Positions 28,931 through 39,123 of a DNA stretch of 64,000 bases are shown here, one piece after another. Position 1 is the first letter of the stretch. Every line of letters starts with the position of its first letter. A program made the translations under genes and the position numbers. The notes beneath the pieces are model-generated. The model did not search any database. It had not been told where the DNA came from and was given only the letters and a program-made list of their open reading frames with translations. The stretch is from Vitis vinifera (lineage: Eukaryota; Streptophyta; Magnoliopsida; Vitales; Vitaceae), in contig NC_081817.1 of assembly GCF_030704535.1 (NCBI RefSeq), positions 29,203,001 to 29,267,000 on the forward strand, in the 5' to 3' direction.

Positions 28931-29269
28931 TTATTAGTGGTTCAAATGTGGGTTGGCAACCCAAAATAAATGATGGGTACCAAAGAACAACCCGGTGGCT
29001 TTTGCTTTCCATTTTTGGAAAGCTCCACCCACGTTACTCAACAGAGTCTGTCATCAGCCTTTTTCCTTTGCTTTCTTTTACTCACCTCTCAATTATTGGT
29101 TTTGGCAAAAAAGTCAGCATTTGGTCCACCACCATCAATGATTCCTTCAAGCCTCATGCATTTTGGCAATAGAGACCAGTCTTTGCTTTGCAGTTTGTTG
29201 CTGTGATTCTGCATTAATTCTGCTTACCTTCATTTTTCCTGTATTGAATCTCGCTGAATTCCTTTTGCA
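28931..29269 (+). promoter_or_regulatory. 5' flank of the NLR pseudogene
   Basis: This matches 52755-53054 upstream of the intact NLR, including a T/C-rich leader and the TTTGGTCCACCACC-type segment. The NLR promoter was therefore duplicated with the gene. Open frames here are noncoding shadows. Confidence 0.6.
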
Positions 29270-32200
29270 ATGGCGGACGCACTCCTCTTGGCTTCACTTC
29301 AAGTTCTACTCGACAGGTTGGCTTCTCCGGACCTCATCAACTTCATCCGGGCACAAAAGCTCAGCCATGAACTCCTCACCAACTTTAAGAGGAAATTGCT
29401 GGTTGTCCACAAAGCGCTCAATGATGCGGAGATGAAGCAATTTTCAGATCCACTTGTCAAAGACTGGCTAGTCCAAGTTAAGGATGCTGTGTATCATGCG
29501 GAGGACCTGTTGGACGAGATCGCTACCAAAACTTTGCGGTGCCAGATCGAAGCTGCTGAACACCCCCAAACTGGCGGAATTTATCAGGTGTGGAACAAGT
29601 TCTCCACCAGGGTTAAGGCTCCATTTGCTACTCAAAGAATGGAGCCCAGGGTCAAGGGCTTGATTACCGTACTTGAAAACATTGCACAAGAAAAAGTTGA
29701 GCTTTGGCTGAAAGAAGGTGAAGGCGATAAACTGTCACCAAGACCACCAACCACTTCTTTGGTGGATGAGTCCTCTGTGGTGGGCAGGGATGGAATCAAG
29801 GAGGAGATGGTGAAGTGGTTGCTTTCTGAAAAGGAAAATGCAACAGGCAACAACGTCATAGATGTGATGTCCATGGTGGGCATGGGCGGCAGCGGCAAGA
29901 CCACACTCGCTCAGCTTCTCTATAACCATGACACGGTCAAACAACACTTCCACTTGAAAGCATGGGTCTGTGTTTCCACTGAGATTTTTCTCATCGAGGA
30001 GGTAACAAAATCAATTCTCAAGGAAATCAGTTCTGAAACTAAATCTGATGACACCCTAAATTTGTTTCAGCTTAAACTCAAAGAGAGAGTAGGTAACAAG
30101 AAAAAGAGAAGCTGATTCTATTATGGATGGCAGAAGGGCTTTTACATGCGGGACAAAGTGAAGAAAGACTGGAAGAGGTAGGTGAGTCATGTTTTAATGA
30201 GCTTCTAGCAAAGTCATTTTTTCAACAATCTATTACAAAGGAATCATTTACCATAAAATCATGCTTTGTAATGCATGATATAATACATGACTTGTCTCAA
30301 CATATCTCCAGCGAATTTTGTGTTCAATTGGAAGATTATAAGGTGCAAAAAATAACTGATAAGGCTCGTCATTTTCTTTACTTTTAAAGTGGCTACGACT
30401 GGATGGTTGTACGTGATAAGTTTGAGGCTATTGGTGAAGCTAAACATCTCTGGACATTCTTAGACGTGAAGAGATTTACACGTATTCCTTATTATACATG
30501 GAGTAAAAGAGTTTTACAAAATATATTACCAAAATTTAAATCCTTGCGTGTGTTATCATTGTGTGCATACAACATAACAGATGTGCTTGATTCAATACAC
30601 AATTTAAAACAGTAGTGTTACTTGGATCTCTCTTTTATGATGATTGAAAAATTACCTAAATCAATATGTTATTTGTACAATTTACATACGATCGATGATA
30701 TTGAGTAGATGTCACATTCTTCTTGAATTGCCTTCAAAAATGGGGAAATTGATTAGATCAATTAAAAAGTTTACAACAGTTGCCTTATGTTATTGTGGGC
30801 CAAAAAAGTGGATATGGAATTGGAGGATGGATTGAGAGAGTTTCCGGAGATTCAGGGAATACTTAAAACTTCAAAAATGGAGAATGTAGTGCGCGTTGAG
30901 GATGCATTGCAAGGACATATGAAGGATAAGAGATACCTGGATGAGTTATCCCTGAATTGGAAGGACATGATTATTAGTGATGTTATACAAATTAATGGTG
31001 TAATAGACAATATTCTTAGCTGGTTACAACCTCATCCAAATTTAAAATAACTCTCCATCATAAAGTATCCTGGTGTAACATTTCCATATTGGCTTGGAGA
31101 TCCTTCATTCTTGAATCTTGGGTCCCTTAAGCTTTGGGGTTGTGGCAATTGCTCAACATTGCCGCCACTGGGGCAGCTACCTTGTCTTAAACTTCTAGAG
31201 ATCTCAGACATGAAAGGAGTAGTCAGGGTGGGTGGTGAGTTTTATGGGAACTCCTCTTTTTCACTTCAGCCCTCCTTCCCATCCCTGTAAACTATATCAT
31301 TTTGTAATGTCCAATTGGGAGAAATGGTTATGTCGTGGAGGCATACGTGGAGAATTCCCTCGTCTCCAGGAGCTTTCTATAAGGCAATGTCCTATACTCA
31401 TTGGGGAATTACCAATACACCTTCCTTCATTGCAGGAACTTAACCTTGAAATATGTCCGCAACTGCTTGTGCCTACACTCAATGTTCCTGCTGCCCGTAG
31501 ATTGCAGTTGAAAAGGCAAACTTGTGGGTTCACAGCTCTTCAAACTTCAGAAATTGAAATTTCAGACGTCTCTCAATGGAAGCAACATCCACAAAGTGTG
31601 ATTCTATGGAGTCTCTGCTAGAGGAGGAAATCCTGCAAACCAACATCCACAGTTTAAAAATTTGTGACTGCTCTTTTTCAGATCCCCGAGCAAAGTTGGT
31701 TTACCCACTATGTTGCAATCACTATCAATCTCTTACTGTACCAAAGTGGACCTTATTCTACCAGAGTTGTTCAGATGCCATCACCCTGTACTTGAAAATC
31801 TATCAATCAATGGTGGTACCTACAATAATTCTCCCCCATTATCCTTCTCAATATTGGACATCTCCCCCAGGTTGACTAATTTCGCAATCCATGGTCTTAG
31901 GGACTTGAGAAGCTCTGCATTTCGATTTCAGAGGGCGATCCCATATCTCTTCTTAATTTGGAAATCAGAGGGTGCCATAATCTTGTATATATCCAACTGC
32001 CTGCTCTGGACTCAATGGACCACGAGATTTCCAGTTGCTCCAAGCTCAGATTGCTGGTCCACACACACTCATCTCTGCGGAAACTGATTTTAAGGGATTG
32101 CTCAGAATTTTTGTTTCACAGAGAAGGTTTGCCTTCCAACCTACGTGAACTAGAAGTTTGTCGCTGCAACCAACTCACATCCCAGGTGGATTGGGATTTG

Positions 32201-32695
32201 CAAAGATTGACCTCTCTTACTAAATTAACAATCAAAGGTGGATGTGAAGACGTGGAATTATTTCCCAAGGAGTGCCTGCTGCCCTCTTCTCTGACTTATA
32301 TTTCAATCTCAGATCTTCCAAATCTCAAGTCTCTTTACAGCAGGGGGCTTCAACGACTCACCTCTCTTCTACAATTAGAGATCAGGAATTGCACTGAGCT
32401 CCAGTTCTCCATAGGGGTCCGTTCGTCAACACCATATTTCTCTCAAAATATTATACTTGTGCCCAAGGCTCCAATCCTTAACAGAAGCAGGTCTTCACCA
32501 CCTTACCACTCTTGAAACCTTGTATATCGCCAACTGCCCTAAGCTCCAGTAGTTGACACTGCCAGACTCCCTCTCTCTTATCTGTATGTCTACAAATGTC
32601 CTTCACTAGAACAACGGCACCAATTTGAGAAAGGGCAAGAATGGCGTTATATATCTCACATTCCAAAAATAGAGATCAATGATGTGCTATTTTAA
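29270..32695 (+). pseudogene. CC-NBS-LRR (RPP13-like) pseudogene
   Basis: The first 281 codons encode an RX-type coiled coil (EDLLDEIATK) and a complete P-loop (GMGGSGKTT), plus the RNBS-A region. A deletion of about 502 bp relative to the gene at 53055 then joins the NNKK region before kinase-2 to the KLILLWMAEG region. This removes kinase-2, RNBS-B and GLPL and shifts the frame to a stop at 30113-30115. Further stops and frame breaks follow through the MHD and LRR parts (for example near 30614 and 31048). The end matches the intact gene's C-terminus and stop. A truncated coiled-coil/P-loop peptide could still be made, but nothing shows this. Confidence 0.92.
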
Positions 32696-33090
32696 TGAAA
32701 GTGGCACTGCACCAACATATCGGCAGGTAATTGTTCTGTGCTTAAACTTAGTTCTTTAGAAAAGTTATGTTCCAATTTCTAATCTCAAGAATATATCTAC
32801 ATAATTCCTTGGCTCCATTTATTTGATTTAAGATTTTCTTCTTCTTGAAGCTTCAAGCCTGAGACGAATTTTGAATAGCTGTAGATGAGGATTCAACCTA
32901 GGTGCTCGCATTTTGACACAGACAATTCTCATATTCTAACGGCACTCACATATTCATGCCCTGTTTTTTATTTGGCCATATGCATAACCCAAGTGAACCG
33001 CTTAATGACTGGAAAAACATGGATGCTTTGGTTCTTCCTCACTTTCTTTGTCATTTCTCTTATACAGGCATGGAGGAAACCATGGATGTA
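32696..33090. other. 3' flank of the NLR pseudogene, left part
   Basis: The first 120 bp match the 3' flank of the intact NLR at 57054. No gene is seen. The flank continues at 35525 after the inserted Copia element. Confidence 0.6.
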
Positions 33091-33095
33091 TTCTA

Positions 33096-33384
33096 TGTTG
33101 GTATAAGATTAAATACTTATACAAAAAATATATTTTTGGGCTGCTGGAACTCTGATTTTATTGATGAAGAGTGCTGAATTTATACATGAACTTGTAACTT
33201 AAATGACATTAGAATAGCAGAAAATCAAGCTACTAGATGATGAATAACTACTTCCTATAAAATAGAAACCAAATCTTGACCAAATAAAAATAAGAAAATA
33301 TCTAGATGTTGCAGATTTTGTGCAAGACTCCAGCTGCAATATTCAAAATTCAAATTCCAGCAAATACTAAGTCAAAATTCAACA
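33096..33384 (-). repeat. 3' LTR of Copia copy 2
   Basis: Minus-strand 3' LTR; its first six bases encode the final Cys and stop codon of the element's ORF. Confidence 0.93.
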
Positions 33385-35154
33385 CTCCTCCTTGACTTCG
33401 TAGATGCAAACTCCAAGTCTTGCACGTAGACACTCAAACCAAACTTCGAAAGGGGTCTGCTTCTTTAACACTTTTGTTGGCAATATGTTCAGAAAATATA
33501 CTGCTCTACTTGCAGTTTTAGCCCAAAATTGTTTGCATTCCATTTCAAGGATGACATTTTTTGAGATCCACCAAACATTGTTTGCATTCCATTTCAAGGA
33601 TGGCATTTTTTGAGATCCACCAACATCAGTATGCACCAGTTGCAGTTTTTGGGTTGCTCTCCAGGATATTTTCTTTGGAAAGGGAAGTTTAGTTTGCTTC
33701 CCATATTGACAAGTAGCACATATAGGAAGATCTTTTTCTAAGTCAGGAAGTCCTTCAACTATTTGATTTTTCTTCATGTAGAGCACATCATCATGATGAA
33801 AGTGCTCGACCCTTCTGTCCCAAAACATTGTTGTGCTATCTTGTTGTAAAATAGCAGTATGCTCATCTTCCAGTAAATTCAAGGCAAAACTTTTGCCCTT
33901 CATTTTTATGTTGAACACCTCTTTGCCTTCAGCATCCTTGATAATGCAATTCCTATCTTCAAAATAAACTTTAAATTCTTTCTCAACGAGCTGTCCAACA
34001 CTGAGTAAGTTTTGGTCAATGTCAGGCACAAACAAAACATCATAAATGAGTTTCAAACCTGTTTGGCTTTCGATAGCAACCGTTCCTTTGCCCTTCACTG
34101 GAATATACTCACCATTTCCAATTCTGACTTTGGAAATAGTTGTTCTATCAAGTTCTCTAAAGAGATCTTGATTATTTGTCATGTGATTTGTACAACCACT
34201 ATCCACAAGCCAGCTTTCAGAGGTGCTTTTATTAGCAAAACACGTTGCTGCAAACAATTGCTCCTCCTGGCAATAGTCAACTGCTGCACTAGTTTCTTCC
34301 TGTTGTTGATTTTTGCAAATCCTCTCCACATGTCCTTGTTTACCACACTTGTTGCATTTCACATCTGGTCTCCACCAACATTTTTGTGGAGAATGATTTG
34401 TCTTCTTGCAATGAGGACAAGGTGGAAAAACTCCATTTTTCTGGTTGTTGCTGCATGGCTTGTTGTTGTTCATCTTTCCATTTTTATGGCCTGCATTTTT
34501 CTGCATTCTTGCTTGAAATGCTCCTTCTGTAGTATCTCCTTGTCTCATGAGTCTTCTTTGTTCCACAGCCTCCAAGGAATGTAATAATTCTGTCAAGCTA
34601 ATAGTTGACAGATCTTTTGAATTCTCCAAAGAGGAAATTGTAGCTTCATATTTCTCAGGAAGTGTAACCAATATCTTTTGAACAATCTTCTCATTGGAAA
34701 ATTCTTTTCCAAGCAGCCTAACTTTGTCTGCTATTGAAAGAAGTTGTGCAGCATAGTCTTTAACAGCATCAGACTCCCTCATTTTCTTCATTTCAAATTC
34801 TCGAATCAAGTTCATCACCTGCATGTTCTTGATTCTTTCATTTCCTTTGTATTCCTCCTTGAGATACTCCCAAATTTCTACAGCTGAATCAATTTTCATG
34901 ATTTTGATGAAAATTGATGGTGAAACTGCAGCAAACAAGCAAGCTTTCGCTTTAGCCTTTCTTGTCCTTCTTTCTTTATGCAACTTCATTTGAGCCACAG
35001 TTGGATTGGCTCCCAGGGGAGGAACTTCATAATTTTCTTCAACTGCTTCCCAAACATCAAGTGCTTGTAGATGAACTGTCATTCTAACAGCCCAAGTTTC
35101 ATAATTGTCTCCATCAAGAATTGATGGTGCAACTGTGAGACTTGACTCTTCCAT
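33379..35154 (-). CDS. Gag-protease-partial integrase polyprotein of Copia copy 2 (591 aa)
   Basis: The uninterrupted ORF has Gag, two CCHC knuckles (CPHCKKTNHSPQKC and CNKCGKQGHVERIC), the protease motif DSG in WLVDSGCTNHM, a pre-integrase zinc segment ending CATCQYGKQTK, then a small scrap of the integrase region (AVYFLNILPTK). The integrase catalytic core is deleted. A 49-bp tandem duplication lies between the pre-integrase and the scrap; since 49 is not a multiple of three, the second unit is read in another frame, yet the ORF stays open. The stop lies within the LTR. It could act as a Gag source for the family; this is inference. Confidence 0.92.
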   Translation of the reverse strand: MEESSLTVAPSILDGDNYETWAVRMTVHLQALDVWEAVEENYEVPPLGANPTVAQMKLHKERRTRKAKAKACLFAAVSPSIFIKIMKIDSAVEIWEYLKEEYKGNERIKNMQVMNLIREFEMKKMRESDAVKDYAAQLLSIADKVRLLGKEFSNEKIVQKILVTLPEKYEATISSLENSKDLSTISLTELLHSLEAVEQRRLMRQGDTTEGAFQARMQKNAGHKNGKMNNNKPCSNNQKNGVFPPCPHCKKTNHSPQKCWWRPDVKCNKCGKQGHVERICKNQQQEETSAAVDYCQEEQLFAATCFANKSTSESWLVDSGCTNHMTNNQDLFRELDRTTISKVRIGNGEYIPVKGKGTVAIESQTGLKLIYDVLFVPDIDQNLLSVGQLVEKEFKVYFEDRNCIIKDAEGKEVFNIKMKGKSFALNLLEDEHTAILQQDSTTMFWDRRVEHFHHDDVLYMKKNQIVEGLPDLEKDLPICATCQYGKQTKLPFPKKISWRATQKLQLVHTDVGGSQKMPSLKWNANNVWWISKNVILEMECKQFWAKTASRAVYFLNILPTKVLKKQTPFEVWFECLRARLGVCIYEVKEEC

Positions 35155-35230
35155 TGCTATATGATTTTAGAAGGTGTTTGGGTTCTCACCTCACTGGCCC
35201 CTCAAGATAACTATGGCTCTGATACCACTT

Positions 35231-35519
35231 TGTTGGTATAAGATTAAATACTTATACAAAAAATATATTTTTGGGCTGCTGGAACTCTGATTTTATTGAT
35301 GAAGAGTGCTGAATTTATACATGAACTTGTAACTTAAATGACATTAGAATAGCAGAAAATCAAGCTACTAGATGATGAATAACTACTTCCTATAAAATAG
35401 AAACCAAATCTTGACCAAATAAAAATAAGAAAATATCTAGATGTTGCAGATTTTGTGCAAGACTCCAGCTGCAATATTCAAAATTCAAATTCCAGCAAAT
35501 ACTAAGTCAAAATTCAACA
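35231..35519 (-). repeat. 5' LTR of Copia copy 2
   Basis: Minus-strand 5' LTR, followed on that strand by AAG and the TGGTATCAGAGCC primer site. Confidence 0.93.
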
Positions 35520-35524
35520 TTCTA

Positions 35525-36464
35525 GTTTGCTGCTCATTAGTAGGTAATTTTAATTGCTTATCATTCTAATGTCTTATTTTTCATATTCTCAATAGCCCAC
35601 ACAATGGTGGAGCTCATCTTTTTTGGAAGAAAATACCTCATTGTTCAAGGTTTTGTTTAATCAATTTTATTATGTTTGATACCAGAATTACTTAAATATT
35701 CTACATTGTTAATGTCTTGACCTCCTTTTTGCATTCAAAGGCTTTTAATCTGCTCAACACTCTTGAAGAACTGTACATGCACACAAGTCATTGGCTGGTC
35801 CGGTTGTGGAAGATTTGGGCAGGCAACAAACTCTATTTGCACATGTTCCATGTTAAGTAACCAGGATAAGCATAGAAGCCTTCTTCTAAGGAACAAAGTT
35901 CTATTATGACAATAAAAAAACATGTGAGGTAAACAACTGCAATTTTATGCCAATGTATATTTAGATCTAGGATCATTTAGAAAGTTGCCATTCCTAAACC
36001 AACAATTTTATATAAGTATTTTATGGTACTGAATTGGTCAAATTTTTATTTGTTTAAACACACTTTTGGTTTAGCAGCCTAAGTTTTTCGGGAGTCCTTA
36101 TAACAAAAGGCAAGTAGAAAGACAAATCTTTGTCAGGTAGTTGCTGAATTTGTTTTTGTCACAATTTTGACGTGGTCTTGTTCTTATTTTGGAATTTCTG
36201 TTTATTTTTTTGTTGCCCTGCGGATGATCATTGAGGTCATTGGCATGGACCTTGGAGGTGGCAGTCTTCTTGTGCTTGCTTCTCATTAGTAGAATTGTCA
36301 TCGTCATGCATAAACTTCTGTAAGTGACCATGGGCATTGGTTCTCATTGTTTATCCAAGTCATCTCTTTCTTTGAAAAGAAAATTAAAGAGTCCCAAGTC
36401 TTAATGAAGGTTTGTACTGTGAAACTCCGAAGAAGAATATTGTAATTAAATTGATCTAGACTTT
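35525..36464. other. NLR 3' flank, right part
   Basis: Sequence from about 35840 to 36200 matches 59080-59460, downstream of another NLR 3' end. The duplicated NLR unit therefore includes more than 1 kb of 3' DNA. No gene is seen. Confidence 0.6.
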
Positions 36465-36793
36465 AAGGCTATGTTTGGTTCCCAGAAAATTTGAGGGAAA
36501 ATGCAAGGGAAAGAAAATACAAAGGAAAAGTAGAAGGAAAGAAAAAGTGAGGGAAAATAAAAAATAGATTAAAAATCGATAAATTATTTTTTTTATTACT
36601 TCAAACTCATTTTATTTATTTTAACTCATCAATATAAAGATTAAAAAATTTAAAAATACATATATTTTTAATTAGTTTTAATTATATTTGATTTTCTTTT
36701 ATATTTTTCATAGGACAACCAAATATGAAAAATTCATTTTCATTTGTATTTTTTTTCTTTCCTTAATATTTTTCAGAAACCAAACATAACCTA
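36465..36793. mobile_element. MITE, about 329 bp, hAT-like, with AGACTTT target repeat
   Basis: Terminal inverted repeats GGCTATGTTTGGTT and AACCAAACATAACC enclose an AT-rich noncoding core. AGACTTT occurs at 36458-36464 and 36794-36800, and an 8-bp version has one mismatch. Related but older copies are at about 45186-45500 and 51555-51835. The superfamily is inferred from the 7-8 bp duplication. Confidence 0.75.
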
Positions 36794-38397
36794 AGACTTT
36801 TTGAAGCTTTGTTTTCCATTTCCATATTCTTATCTTAAAGGGTTGAGTGCAATTCCCTCATTGAACTTCCTGATTTTGTATAGAAATTATGATTCTGAGC
36901 CTCTTCAGCATCTCCTTGAATTAGAAAATTTGCTCTTCTATATTTCCCGACTTTCTAATGATTAGTGAATGAGCGAATCAATGAATAGAATATTAGGTTA
37001 TGTGTTTTATTATTTATCTGACTATATAATTCTCATTTCAAGATGACTGACCAGACATCACGCAGGCAAGTGCTTCACTTGATTGGCCATTCATCTCCAT
37101 GAATTTAGGTTAGTTTTAGATAGTTTGAGTCCATGTCAATGTCAGGTGCAAGAAATTTGACGTCTGTTTTCCAAGGCTGATTTTTTTAATGGTGCAAGAA
37201 ACATCTCACTGTTCAATGTAACATTAGAAGGCCATATTTGCTATGTAAAAATTAGGAATGAAGATGAATATTTAATTTTCATTCTTACTTCTTCTTGAAT
37301 ATTAATGAATTTGGTGATCCCAACTCTTATATTTGAACACAACTAGGATGTAAGATTAAAAGGATTTTTCGCTTTTTCACCAATCTTTTTTCCACACCTT
37401 CAAATATTATTCTCCAAAAAATAATATCACTACTAAAGAAAACACAAATTTTTCATGATATGATATTTTTTGTTCATGTCATTATATATAAAATTAATTA
37501 GAATAATAAATTTCATAATAAAATATTTAAGAGTACATTTGATAATATTTTTATTTAAAGTATTTTTAATGAAAATATTTTCTCTGAAAGTATTTTCTCA
37601 TAAAGTGTTTTTAAGAAAATCATCTATAAAACATTTCTCTAAAAACACTATAAGTGATTTTTTAATACTATCAATGATTTTTCAAATTTTTAAAAAGCGT
37701 TTATTAAATTTTACTAATACCTATTTTTTTTTTTCTTTCAAAAAAACTTTTTAGGTTAAAAACGTTTTTTACCGTCACTGTCATTCGAGCTCTAAGTCAA
37801 TGATTACTTTTTTTTTCAAAAAAATGTTAATTATTGAACATGATCCTTATTATTTAAAGTTAATAGCTTCCAATAATTATTTTAAGATGGTTGTCAAGTT
37901 CATCGGGGGAATAAAATTTCAATAAATGAAAATGGAAAAGAAAGAACGGTAGACATCATCCTTTTGGCTTTTGGCCACACACTCTCAATAAAATTCAATA
38001 ATGGACTCCATAAGATTATTTATATAATTATCAACTTGAAAAAGAATTTTGTGTTAATTAAATTCCAAAAATGAGGCCTTTGGTGTTCATATCAACTTTA
38101 ACCCAACACTCCGGGTTACAAAAAATAAAAGAACAAAAAAGAAAATAGATGACCACTTGAATTATTCACATAATATTTATTATGATTTTCAAATCATATG
38201 TTTTGATAGTTTTAATATTTGACAATAATTTTAAGAAATATTTCTATTTTTAAAGTATTTATGAAAAAAAAAAACATTTGACAAAATTTACGAAATATTG
38301 TTAAAAATATGAAAAATCACTTTTAATATTGAAAAATTACTTATAATATTTTTTGGAGAAACGTTTGATAGGTAATTTTCTTAAAACCATTTTTAGA
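36794..38397. other. AT-rich spacer, includes a spacer repeat
   Basis: No gene is seen. The part from about 37590 to 38397 is related to 44150-45180 and 50790-51550 (shared blocks include GATGGTTGTCAAGTTCAT and GAGGCCTTTGGTGTT). It is one of three copies of a noncoding spacer repeat in this cluster. Confidence 0.6.
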
Positions 38398-39123
38398 AAA
38401 ATTCAAACCAACTATATAACTGTGGAATCTTAACAGAGGCTGATTGAGGTGCAATTGAGCTCATCCAACTTGTATCAAAAGTCTTAGAAAATGGTAACGG
38501 ACAATTAGAATCAATAGATACCAGTTCACAAGTTAGTAGAACCCCGGACTATAACCATGAGATTAGACACATAATTTAGCTTCTTGGTGGCTGTAATAAG
38601 ACAATTTCAACAATTCTGCAATGTAAGAATTGACCGATAAAATCCCTTTCATACCTTGAATAAGTGAAATCAAATTTGTAAGCATGCAAAAGTCTTGGCT
38701 GATTGAGAATAGATCGTTTCAACCACAAATGAGGACCTAGGCCCTAAAAATGGATGTGCATATTAGACAATGAATTAGTCGCTTTCCAATGATGTACTAT
38801 TGGAAGATGCACACTAAATACCTAATGCATGTGGGGGTAAGCCATATCCTATACCCTATGAAGTGGAAGAAGATAAGCCACACATATGTGGTTGGCCATA
38901 ACTAGTTTTTCAAAGATTCAAAGCTTGGAAAACGTGTCAGCAATGACCTTTAAAGTGAATTAGGAAGATGTTTCACTCACGAAATTGATTCCACCGCTCA
39001 CCCAATCCGACCGCATTGACCTTGTGCATGCTATTTTTTCCAGTCTCACAATCCCATGTGAATACTTTTATATGTTCTACAAACTTTCTCCGGTGTGAAG
39101 GGTAGTACCAAGGCTCTTCTGCA
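38398..39123 (+). promoter_or_regulatory. 5' flank of the 39124 kinase gene
   Basis: About 725 bp match 16990-17751 upstream of the 17752 gene. The match begins abruptly at the edge of the spacer repeat. A mini-ORF MFYKLSPV is at 39072-39098. Confidence 0.65.

Larger units (their letters stand above)
33096..35519 (-). mobile_element. Non-autonomous Copia element, copy 2 (2.4 kb, young)
   Basis: LTRs at 33096-33384 and 35231-35519 (289 bp each) look identical on reading, and the 5-bp target duplication TTCTA is at 33091-33095 and 35520-35524. The primer-site complement is at 35215-35227. It is the same family as the element at 9208 and shares its internal structure and 49-bp internal duplication. 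Identical LTRs imply a recent insertion. It lacks reverse transcriptase and RNase H, so it depends on another element. Confidence 0.94.
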
